Below are positions 7,578 to 17,239 of a stretch of DNA of 64,000 nt, in pieces (the first letter of the stretch is position 1; the number at the start of each line of letters is the position of its first letter). The translations under genes were made by a program, and so were the position numbers. The DNA is from Lawsonella clevelandensis (lineage in GTDB: Bacteria; Actinomycetota; Actinomycetes; Mycobacteriales; Mycobacteriaceae), in NCBI RefSeq assembly GCF_003241315.1, contig NZ_QFOZ01000012.1:1-64000 (forward strand), given 5' to 3'. The notes below the pieces were generated by a model, which saw only the letters and a list, made by a program, of their open reading frames with translations, did no database searches and had not been told where the DNA came from.

Positions 7578-10088
7578 ATGACGACATCGCTGCGCCGCCG
7601 TTTAAGCAGCCTTGCTGTCGCCATGTGTACTTTCGTCGCCGCCACCAGAATGGGTACCGGCATCGCAGCCAGCACCGATATCACTGCTGGGATGGATAAT
7701 GCCGCAATTGCTGCCGCCGAGGTGGATAGCGCCGCTGGAGTTACTGGTGCCGGGCTTGCTGCTGCTGCATCGTCCTCGGTGGAGGATTCTGATCTAGTGG
7801 GTCTTAGCGATGTCCCGGACCCTACCCCGGATGCTTTACATATTTCCCTCACCCGGATAACACCTGACCGTATTGATGGCCAGTCGAAGAATTCTGTGAC
7901 GGTTAGTGGCACTCTCACAAATGTTGGCAAGCTGCCCATTAGTGATATTGACGTGCGGCTCCAGCGGGGAGACTATGCTCCTTATGGTAATGCGTTGCGG
8001 CACACGCTTACTGAGGATCAGATTAACTATCCCACAACGCTGCCTTTCCACCATCTTGCCACCACCCTGAACCCGGGAGACAGTACCTCGTTTACCCTCA
8101 CTGCCCGTATCCATGGTGGTGACGGCGACACGCTGAACATCAATGCCCCCGGTGTTTATCCGCTGCTGGTGAATGTGAATGGGCGGGTCAGTAATTCTGA
8201 CAGTGCACGCCTGCATGATGCCCGCGTGCTCCTTCCTGTTCTTTCTCTCCCCGGTAGCGATAGGCAGGATCCCGCTACGGTGGCGTCCCGGCCCACCACT
8301 ATCTTGTGGCCGCTTGCTCTTACGCCGCAGGAGGCCAGCTACTATAGCTTCAGTTCTATTGCTGTGCTTCGCAATGAGAATTTGGGGATTTCTCTGGGTG
8401 AGCATGGCCGTCTCCGTGCTCTGCTTGATGCGGCGGGATCATTGCTGAAAGACCATGCGTTAAACCATTCTGTGTGCTTCGCGATTGACCCAGATTTACT
8501 GCGCACTGTGGACCGTATGACGCGCCCCTATCGTGTTCTCAATACTCCCAATAATTGGCATGATGGAATGCACCGCGGCAAGCATACTAAAGACGCTCAA
8601 TCGTGGATTGAGGATCTTCGTTCCCTCACCGCCAATAATTGCGTTATTGCGCTGCCGTGGAGTGGCGCCAGCTTGGCGACCACTACCCATCTTCTTCCCG
8701 ATAAGCCCCACCAGTTAATGGAGGATAGCCGCCGAGTTACCGCCTATTTCCTGCATAAACACTTAACTAGCCACGTTATTTGGCCGAATACGGGAACACT
8801 TACTCCCTACGATATTCCCGCTCTCGACCACTCGGAGCTTCTCCTGTCCTCCACTGCCCTCACGACCCACACAGATAAGGGCTTTGGGCAACTATTGCGC
8901 TACGACCACGCTCGTTACACTGTTACTCCCTACGACAGCACTCTTTCCACCGCTCTTGCCGCCACTGGACAGAACCCTGTTAATACTCCGTATAGTCCCA
9001 GTGACAGCCGCTATGTTCTTACCGCGGATAGTGCCACCGCCCGCATGCAAGACGCCACCGCTACCCTCTTGTGGAAAACCAGCGCCGCTCTCCGCCGCGA
9101 AAAACCCGCCCACAACACATATGCTGGCACTCCCCTCCTCATTGCTCCCCCACAACAATGGAGCGTTACCGGTGATGATCTTGCCACCTTCACCAGCACT
9201 CTCCGCTACCTTGCGCAGCACAATCTCATTACTGCCCAATCCCTCACAGACGCATTAGCACAAGCACACACAAAACCCATTCACGGCACCTTCACCACAA
9301 GCAGCCCCCTCACAGAGAGCAGCATGAGTGCCATCACCCAGGCCATTTCCCACATCCACCACTACCGCAACCTCTTTACGGACAAAAACGACAATAACTT
9401 CTACAAACGCACCCGCTATAACATCTACCGCGCCGCCACCACCCGCACCCTGGGTCTTGCCCCCACGCTTGTGGGCAACATTCCCCCCTCCCACAATCAC
9501 CAATCGGATACAAAAACACGCCGCCACGGCGATAGCGACTCCGCCAACACCAGCGGCATTACCCTCAGAACCCCCGATGACCTCGCCTACCCCAAGGCCT
9601 ACGCACGCAGCATTACCCTAGCCGCCCACGCTATCCGCAGCTCCGTCACCCTCATTAAACCGGGCAGTATCTACACACTGGCCTCCACCGACTCCGGACT
9701 AGTGCTGGTAGCGCGCAATGAGCTACCCGCGGACGTTACCGTCACCGTCCATACACGTGAACGCCTTACCGATGGGGACAAACCCGCTAACACTACGAAG
9801 GATCTCACGAAGCCACTGCGCGTCACTATCCCCGCCCAGTCGTCCCTGAACATTAACATTCCCGTCCACCTCCACTCTGGTAAATCGGTTCCTGTACGAG
9901 TGCAGCTTTTAAGCGCTGACCAGCAAGAACTTGGCACTACTGTGGATATGACGGTCCGCGTTAGCCACCTCACGCCGCTCCTCGGATTCCTCCTGACCGC
10001 CGCAGTGGTTATTCTGGCTGTTCTTATTGTGAAGCGTGTGCTCCCACTTATCCGCCGAGGCAACGGACAAGGAAGCACCCATGAGTAA
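7578..10088 (+). CDS. DUF6049-type exported membrane protein (Rv3909-like)
   Basis: An 836-residue protein matching in position and architecture the secreted, membrane-anchored protein that precedes murJ in Mycobacteriales (Rv3909 in M. tuberculosis). It has an N-terminal signal or anchor segment (about residues 7-30) and a very long extracytoplasmic part rich in Thr, Ala, His and Asn. One transmembrane helix lies near residues 805-825, followed by a short basic cytoplasmic tail (KRVLPLIRR). A GGAGG ribosome-binding site sits just before ATG 7578. The stop codon overlaps the murJ start by 8 bases (ATGAGTAA), indicating tight translational coupling to the lipid II flippase. The function is unknown; a role in envelope assembly is inference from context only. 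Confidence 0.8.
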   Translation: MTTSLRRRLSSLAVAMCTFVAATRMGTGIAASTDITAGMDNAAIAAAEVDSAAGVTGAGLAAAASSSVEDSDLVGLSDVPDPTPDALHISLTRITPDRIDGQSKNSVTVSGTLTNVGKLPISDIDVRLQRGDYAPYGNALRHTLTEDQINYPTTLPFHHLATTLNPGDSTSFTLTARIHGGDGDTLNINAPGVYPLLVNVNGRVSNSDSARLHDARVLLPVLSLPGSDRQDPATVASRPTTILWPLALTPQEASYYSFSSIAVLRNENLGISLGEHGRLRALLDAAGSLLKDHALNHSVCFAIDPDLLRTVDRMTRPYRVLNTPNNWHDGMHRGKHTKDAQSWIEDLRSLTANNCVIALPWSGASLATTTHLLPDKPHQLMEDSRRVTAYFLHKHLTSHVIWPNTGTLTPYDIPALDHSELLLSSTALTTHTDKGFGQLLRYDHARYTVTPYDSTLSTALAATGQNPVNTPYSPSDSRYVLTADSATARMQDATATLLWKTSAALRREKPAHNTYAGTPLLIAPPQQWSVTGDDLATFTSTLRYLAQHNLITAQSLTDALAQAHTKPIHGTFTTSSPLTESSMSAITQAISHIHHYRNLFTDKNDNNFYKRTRYNIYRAATTRTLGLAPTLVGNIPPSHNHQSDTKTRRHGDSDSANTSGITLRTPDDLAYPKAYARSITLAAHAIRSSVTLIKPGSIYTLASTDSGLVLVARNELPADVTVTVHTRERLTDGDKPANTTKDLTKPLRVTIPAQSSLNINIPVHLHSGKSVPVRVQLLSADQQELGTTVDMTVRVSHLTPLLGFLLTAAVVILAVLIVKRVLPLIRRGNGQGSTHE

Positions 10089-12495
10089 AGAAACCGACCG
10101 CGCTATACGACGCGCCCAAGAACTTGAAGCCACCGGCGTAGCCAGCGAAGACAGCGACAGTGACGTCCTCCGCTCCACCGGCACCATGGCCATCGCCACA
10201 CTCCTCAGCCGCATCACCGGCTTCATTAAATCCACCCTTCTGGGCGCCAGCCTCGGCGCCGCCGTCTTCTCCTCCTTCAACTCCGCTAATCAGCTCCCCA
10301 ACCTCGTCACCGAGATTGTGCTGGGTGCTGTCCTCACCAGCCTGGTTGTTCCCGTCCTAGTACGCGCCGAAAAAGAGGACCCCGACCACGGCGCCTCCTT
10401 CATTCGCCGCCTTATCACCGTTTCCAGTGTGCTGCTGCTGGTGGTGACGGTTATCTGTGTGGCTGCCGCGCCGCTGCTCACCCGCTTGAGCCTGGACCCA
10501 GACGGCAAAGTGAACGTCTACCAGGCCACCAACTTCGCCTACCTGGTACTTCCGCAGATCTTCTTCTACGGTGTTTCCGCCCTGCTGATGGCCATCCTCA
10601 ACACGAAGGGTGTGTTCAAACCGGGGGCCTGGGCGCCCGTGTGGAATAACATAGTCGTCCTTGTCTTCGTCACCCTCTACTGGGTGATTCCCGGCGGGCT
10701 CGCAGCCGACGATAACGGATCCCTCACCAATGGGCACATGCTGCTCCTAGGCTTAGGCGCCACCATTGGCGTAGTGGTGCAAGCCCTGGTGCTTATATCG
10801 CCCCTGCGCAAGATCGGCATTGACCTCCGCCCCGAATGGGGTATTGATAGCCGCATCAAGCAATTCGCCGGCATGGGTGTGGCCATCGTTGTCTACGTGG
10901 CTATCAGCCAGGCAGGCTACTTCATCACCAACCGCATCGCCTCCGTGGCCGACAATGCCGCCCCCGGCGTTTACTCGCAGGCGTGGCTACTGCTCCAAAT
11001 GCCCTACGGCATTATTGGGGTGACGCTGCTCACCGCCATCATGCCGCGACTCTCCCGCAACGCCGCCGACAATAACACTGCGGGCGTGGTGCGGGACCTT
11101 ACCGTCGCCACCAAACTCACCATGATCGGCATTCTCCCCATCGTGGTCTTCATGCTGGTGTTCGGCCCCGAGATCGGTGTGGCCCTCTACGCCTACGGGC
11201 ACTTCTCCACCTCCGCCGCCACCGCCATCGGCCTCACCGTCTCCCTCTCCGCCTTCACCCTAATCCCCTACAGTATCGTGCTGCTGCACCTGCGGGTATT
11301 CTATGCGCGGGAAGAAGCCTGGACACCCACCTTCATCATTATCGCCATCACCGCCACGAAGATTATTCTTTCGTTCCTGGCTATCCACATGGCACCCAGC
11401 TCCGAATCTGTGGTGGTACTGCTTGGTGTCGCCAACGGCTGCTCCTTCATTGCCGGCGCCACTATTGGTGCCTACCTCCTGCGCAGTAGCATTGGCACAC
11501 TGCAAACCCGTGATGTACTCCGCACCTGCCTCTGGGTATTGGGTGCCTCCATAGTGGCAGTGAGTATTGCCTTCGGAGTGGACCACATCCCCTTCATCCG
11601 CAACCTCTCCACCCAGCTGGGCTCCGCCGGCATGATTATCCGCGTCCTCATCGCCGGGCTGCTCCTTGTCACCATCACCATTGCCATCCTCTCCCGTAGT
11701 TCACTGCCCGAAATGGCCACAGTGGAGGGGGCATTATCTCGTCTGCCCGGCGCCTGCGGACGCTACTTCGCCGGCCGCGCCGCACAGCGCACAGCGCAGA
11801 ACACCAACGTACAAAACACAGCGCAGAGCAATGCACAGCGCACAGCGCAGCATACAGTGCAGCGTGAGAGTGTGGACGCTGCTACCGCCCGTGAAACTAG
11901 CGTTGACGACGCCACGTATACTGACGCCACACAACACCAGCCGCAGCATCGTCCGCAGCATCTCCGTCATCCCTCCGGCTGGCGTTTCTTCCTCTGCTCT
12001 ATTGTCAGTATTATTCTGGCAACGGCTATTGGGGCGGGCCTTTTCGCAGCTCTCCGTACTCCTCTGGACCATGTTGAGGATCTACACCACCGCAATGATG
12101 TTTCCTCTAGCACCACGAAAACTCCTTCCCCGCGCAAGCATTCATCTGTGACGGATACGTCCACAAAGCCGTCCACAAAGCCCAGTACGGAAGAGTCCCC
12201 CACTACCTCCGGGGCCCCGCATGATAATCCGGCGGCACCTGATTCCACTTCTCGCCACTCTGGGCGTCGTTCTCAGCAGAATGATTCCAGCACGCATTCG
12301 CATGGGTCTGGTCGTGCTGGGTACGGGTCTGGTTCACACGGTGGTCCGCGTGGGTCTGGACACGGGTCTGGTCATGGATCCGGGCATGGGTCCGGTTCAC
12401 ACAATTCTGACCAGCCAGATTCCGGCATACGCACCAAGATTGGTGACGATCTAAAAAATATTCACGACTATTTTTCTAAACAGTTAAGAAACTAG
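10081..12495 (+). CDS. murJ: Lipid II flippase MurJ (MviN) with an atypical C-terminal half
   Basis: Flips lipid-linked peptidoglycan precursor across the plasma membrane. Residues about 40-545 form the multi-helix MviN/MATE-like core, for example the N-terminal GTMAIATLLSRITGFIKS. In mycobacteria and many corynebacteria the core is followed by a cytoplasmic pseudokinase domain that binds FhaA when phosphorylated. Here it is followed by about 85 residues of Gln/Ala/Thr repeats (around TAQNTNVQ), then one more membrane helix (GWRFFLCSIVSIILATAIGA) and a Ser/Thr/His/Gly-rich tail with GSGHGSG repeats. No kinase motifs are visible. The ATG at 10081 overlaps the upstream stop and gives about 804 residues. 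A terminator follows. Confidence 0.93.
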   Translation: MSKETDRAIRRAQELEATGVASEDSDSDVLRSTGTMAIATLLSRITGFIKSTLLGASLGAAVFSSFNSANQLPNLVTEIVLGAVLTSLVVPVLVRAEKEDPDHGASFIRRLITVSSVLLLVVTVICVAAAPLLTRLSLDPDGKVNVYQATNFAYLVLPQIFFYGVSALLMAILNTKGVFKPGAWAPVWNNIVVLVFVTLYWVIPGGLAADDNGSLTNGHMLLLGLGATIGVVVQALVLISPLRKIGIDLRPEWGIDSRIKQFAGMGVAIVVYVAISQAGYFITNRIASVADNAAPGVYSQAWLLLQMPYGIIGVTLLTAIMPRLSRNAADNNTAGVVRDLTVATKLTMIGILPIVVFMLVFGPEIGVALYAYGHFSTSAATAIGLTVSLSAFTLIPYSIVLLHLRVFYAREEAWTPTFIIIAITATKIILSFLAIHMAPSSESVVVLLGVANGCSFIAGATIGAYLLRSSIGTLQTRDVLRTCLWVLGASIVAVSIAFGVDHIPFIRNLSTQLGSAGMIIRVLIAGLLLVTITIAILSRSSLPEMATVEGALSRLPGACGRYFAGRAAQRTAQNTNVQNTAQSNAQRTAQHTVQRESVDAATARETSVDDATYTDATQHQPQHRPQHLRHPSGWRFFLCSIVSIILATAIGAGLFAALRTPLDHVEDLHHRNDVSSSTTKTPSPRKHSSVTDTSTKPSTKPSTEESPTTSGAPHDNPAAPDSTSRHSGRRSQQNDSSTHSHGSGRAGYGSGSHGGPRGSGHGSGHGSGHGSGSHNSDQPDSGIRTKIGDDLKNIHDYFSKQLRN

Positions 12496-12551
12496 TTTAC
12501 CTGCAGAAACACGGGTAAAAAGGGCGCGAAAAAGCCTTCTTCCACTCATGT

Positions 12552-12580
12552 AGCTCTCCCATGGGCATGGGGAGTTTTTT
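12552..12580 (+). terminator. Rho-independent terminator after murJ
   Basis: A short GC-rich hairpin (arms CTCCCAT and ATGGGGAG) is followed directly by six T residues. It separates the DUF6049-murJ transcription unit from sigM, which must therefore have its own promoter. Confidence 0.7.
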
Positions 12581-12656
12581 ACAGTGGTTCGCAACAGGGT
12601 GCCCACTGCTCAGTACGGACTCTCCACCGCACTGCGTACCTCTACAGGACAACACC

Positions 12657-13270
12657 ATGCCCAGCTCTGTCGATGAGCGCTACCTGCCAAACGACATATT
12701 TGTTACCCACCGCGATCTTTTCGATACCTTCGACGCACACACTGGTCTGTATCGAAGCATCGCCCGGCGTATCTGCGGTAACCCCCATGACGCCGAAGAC
12801 GCCCTCCAAGACGCCTGTGTTAATCTGCTCTCCCGTAAACTCCCCCGGCGCGGCTCTAACCTTGTACAGTGGGTTGCCCGTGTTGTTACCAATGCCGCCA
12901 TTGACCACCAGCGGAAACAATACCGTCACACCACTTCTGAGTTGAGTGAAGACTTCGATAAACCCGCCTCAGGCAGTAACGATTGGCCCCTCTGCGGCGG
13001 CTATAACTACAGCATGGAGCAAATGCTGAAGCAGCTCCCCCAGAGCAGCGGGAAGCTATCTTCCTTGTTGACGTTGCCGGATTCTCCCTGCAGGAAACCG
13101 CCGAGCTGGTCAACGCCCCATTGGGTACTATAAAAAGCCGCCGTAACCGGGCAAAAGCACACCTTATTATCACGGCTGCGCAGGAGGTAGCCGAGGACGT
13201 ATCGGACGAAATCGAGGGAAGAGCAGATGGGATAGACACTGCCACTGTCACGTTGGCGAAAAGTGCCTAG
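12657..13270 (+). pseudogene. sigM: ECF RNA polymerase sigma factor SigM, interrupted by a one-base frameshift
   Basis: The locus matches sigM of mycobacteria, between murJ and trxB. The ATG at 12657 has an AGGA box 8 bases upstream. Frame 1 encodes sigma region 2 (YRSIARRICGNPHDAEDALQ, VVTNAAIDHQRK) and then goes out of register after MLKQLPQ at about 13043, ending at 13133. The next frame continues exactly where region 4 should start (QREAIFLVDVAGFSLQETAE, then GTIKSRRNRAKAHL) and ends at 13270. Adding one G (CAG-GAG-CAG) restores a 204-residue protein reading LPQEQREA. As given, region 4, which reads the -35 element, is lost. No anti-sigma gene (rsmA) lies before trxB. It could be true inactivation or a sequencing error. 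Confidence 0.85.
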
Positions 13271-13387
13271 TGCTTAGCGCCTAGTGCTTGTGGGAATATA
13301 TGCGGCGGTATAGTCGTTCTACTAAAATAGTACGGGTAGGCTGCCATAATGCAGTAATGAATGCCCGCCGCTCACAGAAGGATAATC

Positions 13388-14335
13388 GTGGCTGAGAACA
13401 CTCCCGACACCACCGCAGACGTCATTATCGTAGGCTCTGGTCCAGCTGGCTATACTGCCGCTATTTATGCAGCTCGCGCAGAGCTAAAACCTCTTGTCTT
13501 TGAAGGTTTTGCAGCAGGCGGTCTACTGATGAACACCACCGTCATTGAAAACTTCCCTGGCTTCCATGAGGGCATTGAAGGCCCCAAACTTATGGAGGAA
13601 ATGCGCGCCCAAGCGGAGCATTTCGGCGCTGACCTCCGCATGGAGGAGGTTGACAAGATCAACCTCATTGGGGATGTGAAAACTGTTGAATCCCTTGGCG
13701 TTACCTATAGCGCCAAGACGATTATTCTGGCGATGGGCTCCACTCCCCGCTACTTGAACGTTCCCGGCGAGGAGGACTTCAAAGCCCGCGGTGTCAGCGC
13801 CTGCGCCACCTGCGACGGGTTCTTCTTCAAAGACAAGGACATTGCTGTGGTTGGCGGCGGTGACTCCGCCATGGAGGAGGCTACGTACCTTACCCGCTTC
13901 GCCCAATCCGTCACCCTTATTCACCGCCGCGATGAATTCCGCGCTAGCCCCATCATGGTTGAACGCGCTGAGGCTAACCCGAAGATTCACCTCCTTATGA
14001 ATTCCGTCATTGCGGAGGTGCAGGGCGATACCACCCTTAATAATCTTCGTATTAAGAACACTGCTACTGGTGAGCTCAGCGATCTTCCTGTTGATGGTCT
14101 TTTTGTGGCTATTGGGCACGAGCCACAATCCCAGCTTGTGCGCGACCAGATCGCGGTGGATGCAAAAGGCTATGTGAAGGTTGAGGGTCGCACGTCTCAC
14201 ACTAGTATTGATGGTGTGTTCGCCTGTGGTGATCTTGTTGATAGCCACTATCAGCAGGCCATCACCGCTGCGGGAAGTGGGTGTGTGGCGGCACTTGACG
14301 CCCAATCCTGGCTTATTAACCATGCATCTATGTAA
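13388..14335 (+). CDS. trxB: Thioredoxin-disulfide reductase TrxB
   Basis: NADPH-dependent flavoprotein that reduces thioredoxin. The FAD-binding GSGPAG motif is near residues 16-21. The redox-active CATC disulfide is at about residues 139-142, followed by the NADPH-binding [11 protein letters not shown]. The C-terminal FAD segment GVFACGD and the AITAAGSG stretch are present. Length is 315 residues from the GTG at 13388, as expected for the bacterial low-molecular-weight class. That GTG is preceded by AGAAGGAT, which decides the start over an upstream in-frame ATG. trxA lies about 170 bp downstream. Together they form the cytoplasmic thiol-reducing system next to sigM, as in mycobacteria. 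Confidence 0.96.
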   Translation: MAENTPDTTADVIIVGSGPAGYTAAIYAARAELKPLVFEGFAAGGLLMNTTVIENFPGFHEGIEGPKLMEEMRAQAEHFGADLRMEEVDKINLIGDVKTVESLGVTYSAKTIILAMGSTPRYLNVPGEEDFKARGVSACATCDGFFFKDKDIAVVGGGDSAMEEATYLTRFAQSVTLIHRRDEFRASPIMVERAEANPKIHLLMNSVIAEVQGDTTLNNLRIKNTATGELSDLPVDGLFVAIGHEPQSQLVRDQIAVDAKGYVKVEGRTSHTSIDGVFACGDLVDSHYQQAITAAGSGCVAALDAQSWLINHASM

Positions 14336-14501
14336 ATATGTAGATACTGGTCAAGAGAGAACACTAGGAAAATAAAGACACGGAAACACTAAAGGACTCG
14401 CCCAACGTAGAAGGCATCACCGCTTAGAAAGCTTGTCCTGCAAGGTTTTGAATACAGATTACGTAAAGTTTTTCGCTAACGGTCATCATAAGGAGAAACT
14501 C

Positions 14502-14828
14502 ATGTCCGCTAACACCATTACTGTTACCACCGCCAATTTCCGCTCTGTTGTAGCAGAATCCGAATTACCTGTGCTCGTAGACTTTTGGGCTTCTTGGTGC
14601 GGCCCCTGCCAGGCGGTAGGCCCCGTCATCGACCAGATTGCCGACGAGAATAAAGACACGCTTGTTGTCGCCAAGGTGAATGTGGACGAGCAGCAGACTC
14701 TTGCCCAAATGTTTAGCATTATGTCCATCCCCACCATGCTTGTTTTCAAAAATGGCAAGGTTGTGAAGACACTCACCGGCGCCCGCCCCAAGGCCGCTAT
14801 CATGGCAGCCCTCAAGGACGTACTCTAA
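14502..14828 (+). CDS. trxA: Thioredoxin TrxA
   Basis: A 108-residue thioredoxin with the active-site WCGPC motif (Cys33 and Cys36) after VDFWAS. The conserved cis-proline segment is SIPTM, and the C-terminal helix reads KAAIMAALKD. An AAGGAG ribosome-binding site precedes the ATG at 14502, which is preferred over an in-frame upstream ATG at 14433. It receives electrons from TrxB encoded just upstream. A strong stem-loop follows the stop codon, so it probably ends the transcript. Confidence 0.96.
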   Translation: MSANTITVTTANFRSVVAESELPVLVDFWASWCGPCQAVGPVIDQIADENKDTLVVAKVNVDEQQTLAQMFSIMSIPTMLVFKNGKVVKTLTGARPKAAIMAALKDVL

Positions 14829-14876
14829 CCTGCAGATTCTTTGTTTCTTCCCGGTAAAGAAAGCGATAAACTTTAG

Positions 14877-14913
14877 ACATAGCGGCACGACCCTATAACT
14901 CGTGCCGCTATGT
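14877..14913 (+). terminator. Stem-loop after trxA
   Basis: A perfect 14-bp inverted repeat (arms beginning ACATAGCGG and ending CCGCTATGT) with a 9-nt loop, about 50 bases past the trxA stop. There is no clear T-run, so it may be an imperfect terminator or an mRNA 3' end stabiliser. Confidence 0.55.
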
Positions 14914-15016
14914 TGTGTGCTATCTACCAGAATCTTTTAAAATCGTACTGAGCTCTCTTGTCGAGCTTCCCCCGCGATTATTCTTTACGCTAGTTCAGGT
15001 GTCCAAGGAGACCTTC

Positions 15017-16144
15017 ATGACAGACCCCCGTACACACTCCTCCATCGTTGAGGAAGTGCGTCAACAGCTCACAGAGCTCGGTTTTGTTGTGAACCCAGAC
15101 GATGACCTCACCACCGCCATCTGCGCCTTCCAGCAGCAGCGTGGGCTAGTTGTCGATGGACAAATAGGCGCCATCACCCGCCGCGCACTCTCCGAAGCCA
15201 GCCACAAACTGGGCTGCCGCGTACTGAACTTCCTCCCCGGCAACCTCATGTTTGGTGACGACGTTGCCACCCTACAAGATTCCCTCCAAGAGCTAGGCTT
15301 CTACACATGCCGCATTGACGGCGTTTTCGGCCCCAATACGCACGTTGCCCTCATTAACTATCAGCGCGAATTTGGCCTTAGCGCAGATGGCATCTGCGGC
15401 CCGGCCACATTGCAGTCACTCAGTAGGCTCGGCCGGCGTATTACGGGAGGCTCCCCCTCTAACATCATTGAGCAGGAAATTGTGCGCTCTTCTGGCCCTA
15501 ACCTGTATGGCAAGCGCATTGTCCTCAACCCGCATGTTTACAATGGGTCCACCCACTATGGGCATGTCCTCCCCGACACTATCGCCGAACTACACGATGA
15601 ACTAGTGTGGGACATTGCGAACCGCATTGAAGGCCGCATGATGGCATTGGGTGTGGAAACATTCCTTACCCACCCGCGTGGGGGCGATATTTCCTCCGAC
15701 AATGCCGCCCAGATGGCGAACCAGGTTGATGGGGACTTGATGATCACCATGGAGTGCGACGTCTACCCAAACGATCTGGCTAACGGCATGGCCACCTTCT
15801 TCTTCCGCAATAGCCGCGGCAAGGTGAGCGCAATGGGTAAGCTACTAGCCCAATTCGTGCAGCGCGAAGTGGTGGCCCGCACCGGTTTAACAGATTGCCG
15901 CTCCCATGGCCGCACATGGGACGTCCTACGGCTAACCCGCATGCCTTCTATCTGCGCCTCACTTGGCTACATCACCAACCCGCATAACCGTCAACTTCTT
16001 ATGTCTGCTGACGGCCGCGATGCTATTGCTGAGGGCATTGTTGTGGCGGTAAAACGCCTCTACCTGATGAACGAGGACACCCTCTCCACCGGCGCTTTTA
16101 CATTCGCCGAACTACTTGAAGTCGAGCGCAACTCTGCCCATTAA
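15017..16144 (+). CDS. cwlM: CwlM-like regulator with amidase fold (MurA activator)
   Basis: A 375-residue protein at the CwlM locus (trxA-cwlM-parB). Two peptidoglycan-binding type 1 domains (about 5-70 and 85-150, each ending in DGxxGxxT-type motifs) are followed by an Amidase_3-type domain (about 175-360). The usual zinc-binding signatures are degenerate. Where active amidases have DPGHGG this one has NPHVYNG, and the SIHAN-like histidine region reads MECDVYPND. There is no signal peptide. This fits the mycobacterial picture of a catalytically silent, cytoplasmic CwlM that, when phosphorylated by PknB, activates MurA. AAGGAG precedes the chosen ATG at 15017. Function here is inferred from the family. 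Confidence 0.88.
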   Translation: MTDPRTHSSIVEEVRQQLTELGFVVNPDDDLTTAICAFQQQRGLVVDGQIGAITRRALSEASHKLGCRVLNFLPGNLMFGDDVATLQDSLQELGFYTCRIDGVFGPNTHVALINYQREFGLSADGICGPATLQSLSRLGRRITGGSPSNIIEQEIVRSSGPNLYGKRIVLNPHVYNGSTHYGHVLPDTIAELHDELVWDIANRIEGRMMALGVETFLTHPRGGDISSDNAAQMANQVDGDLMITMECDVYPNDLANGMATFFFRNSRGKVSAMGKLLAQFVQREVVARTGLTDCRSHGRTWDVLRLTRMPSICASLGYITNPHNRQLLMSADGRDAIAEGIVVAVKRLYLMNEDTLSTGAFTFAELLEVERNSAH

Positions 16145-16234
16145 AGCTGCTCGCTGCGGCTGCTCGTTAAACCTGCGAGCTAAGCCTTCTTACTGCGCCT
16201 GCCTTGCTAACCTTACTTGCGCCTGCCCAGCCGA

Positions 16235-16923
16235 TTATTCACTAAAACTGCCTGCTAGTGGGGATGACGGCGCCCCGTAGGTAATAAGCTCGATCATTCG
16301 GTCAACATAGCGCTGGTCAAGTGCCGCTTTTACAGACTTCTTCCATAGATTGCGCTTGTTGATATCCATGCGCCAACGCGATACCCGTGGATGCGGCACA
16401 ATTTCTTTAAAACCGCAGGCGGACAAAACATCTTGAGTGGGGATACAGATATGGTCTAATGCGGATGTGGGGTCTGCATCCTGCGCATAGGATCCCGCAT
16501 TGCCCAGTCTGCCGAAGGCTTCCACGGCTCGCACTCCCCTGTCTTGGAGATCCGCCACTGCCGCATTGATAAGTTTCACGTAATTCATAACGGAGCGGTA
16601 GTTGTCAACAATGTAGACATGGCTTAGGAGCATAGCATCGGGGTTGACGGGTCCGCTGGGGAGCAATTTGTGGCGGGGAATGTAGTTGGGGGCGCGTAGA
16701 GGACGGTTCCGACGGCACGTTCATCGGCAACAAGGACTTGCCCACAGACTCCCCATTCAAGGAGCACAGCGGATAGCCATGCTTCTTTTTCGAAGGAGTC
16801 ATCATAGCCGCGTTCACAGTGGCCGGGTTCGCGATCTGTTTCCCAGAAGGCGTAGACGCGGGAATGGTGCGGGAGTTCTTCTACCATGGAGAGTTCTAGC
16901 GGCACGATATGTAAATCATCCAC
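16235..16923 (-). pseudogene. GNAT-type acetyltransferase (Rv3916c-like), one-base frameshift
   Basis: Two minus-strand frames together form one GNAT-like protein of about 229 residues. The first (start 16923) runs from MDDLHIVPLE to GTVLYAPPTTFP. The second resumes at RHKLLPSGPVNPDAMLLSHVY and ends with a helical C-terminus. The switch lies at a run of four C on the minus strand (16675-16678); five C would join them exactly. Convergence with parB neighbours and position downstream of cwlM match Rv3916c in M. tuberculosis. The substrate is unknown. Interrupted as given; real loss or an undercalled homopolymer are both possible. Confidence 0.75.
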
Positions 16924-17239
16924 TTTTCTCTCCTTTTGGCCCGTTGGCCTATTTTGTCCTAACTTTTACCATTCGTCACAGTGACGAAACTACATGGACT
17001 GATTACACATGACTACATGCAACCAAATATCGCCATATTTTCACTATCCGCAACTATTTTAGAACTCATCCCTGCCCTGCGGAATATGAATCCCGATCCC
17101 ATCCACAGTCACAGACACAGTCGCAGCCACAGTCCCATCCACGGTCGCATCTACAATCACGTTTTCGGTTTTATATCCGCATTCTTATACCAGGCGATGA
17201 TAACGTGCGATTTATACCGTGTGATTTATACCGGCGCGA
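16924..17239. other. Intergenic region between the acetyltransferase and parB
   Basis: About 316 bp with no gene I can support. It holds a run of imperfect CACAGTC/CCCATCC-type short repeats (about 17095-17160). The acetyltransferase promoter should lie at its left end, because that gene starts at 16923 reading left; parB ends at its right side. Confidence 0.5.

Noticed and set aside
10036..10080. Upstream start for murJ
   Set aside because: It would extend 45 bases into the preceding gene; the ATG at 10081 has the typical stop-start overlap.
16924..17239. CRISPR-like array suggested by short repeats before parB
   Set aside because: Units are 6-9 bases, imperfect and without spacers.
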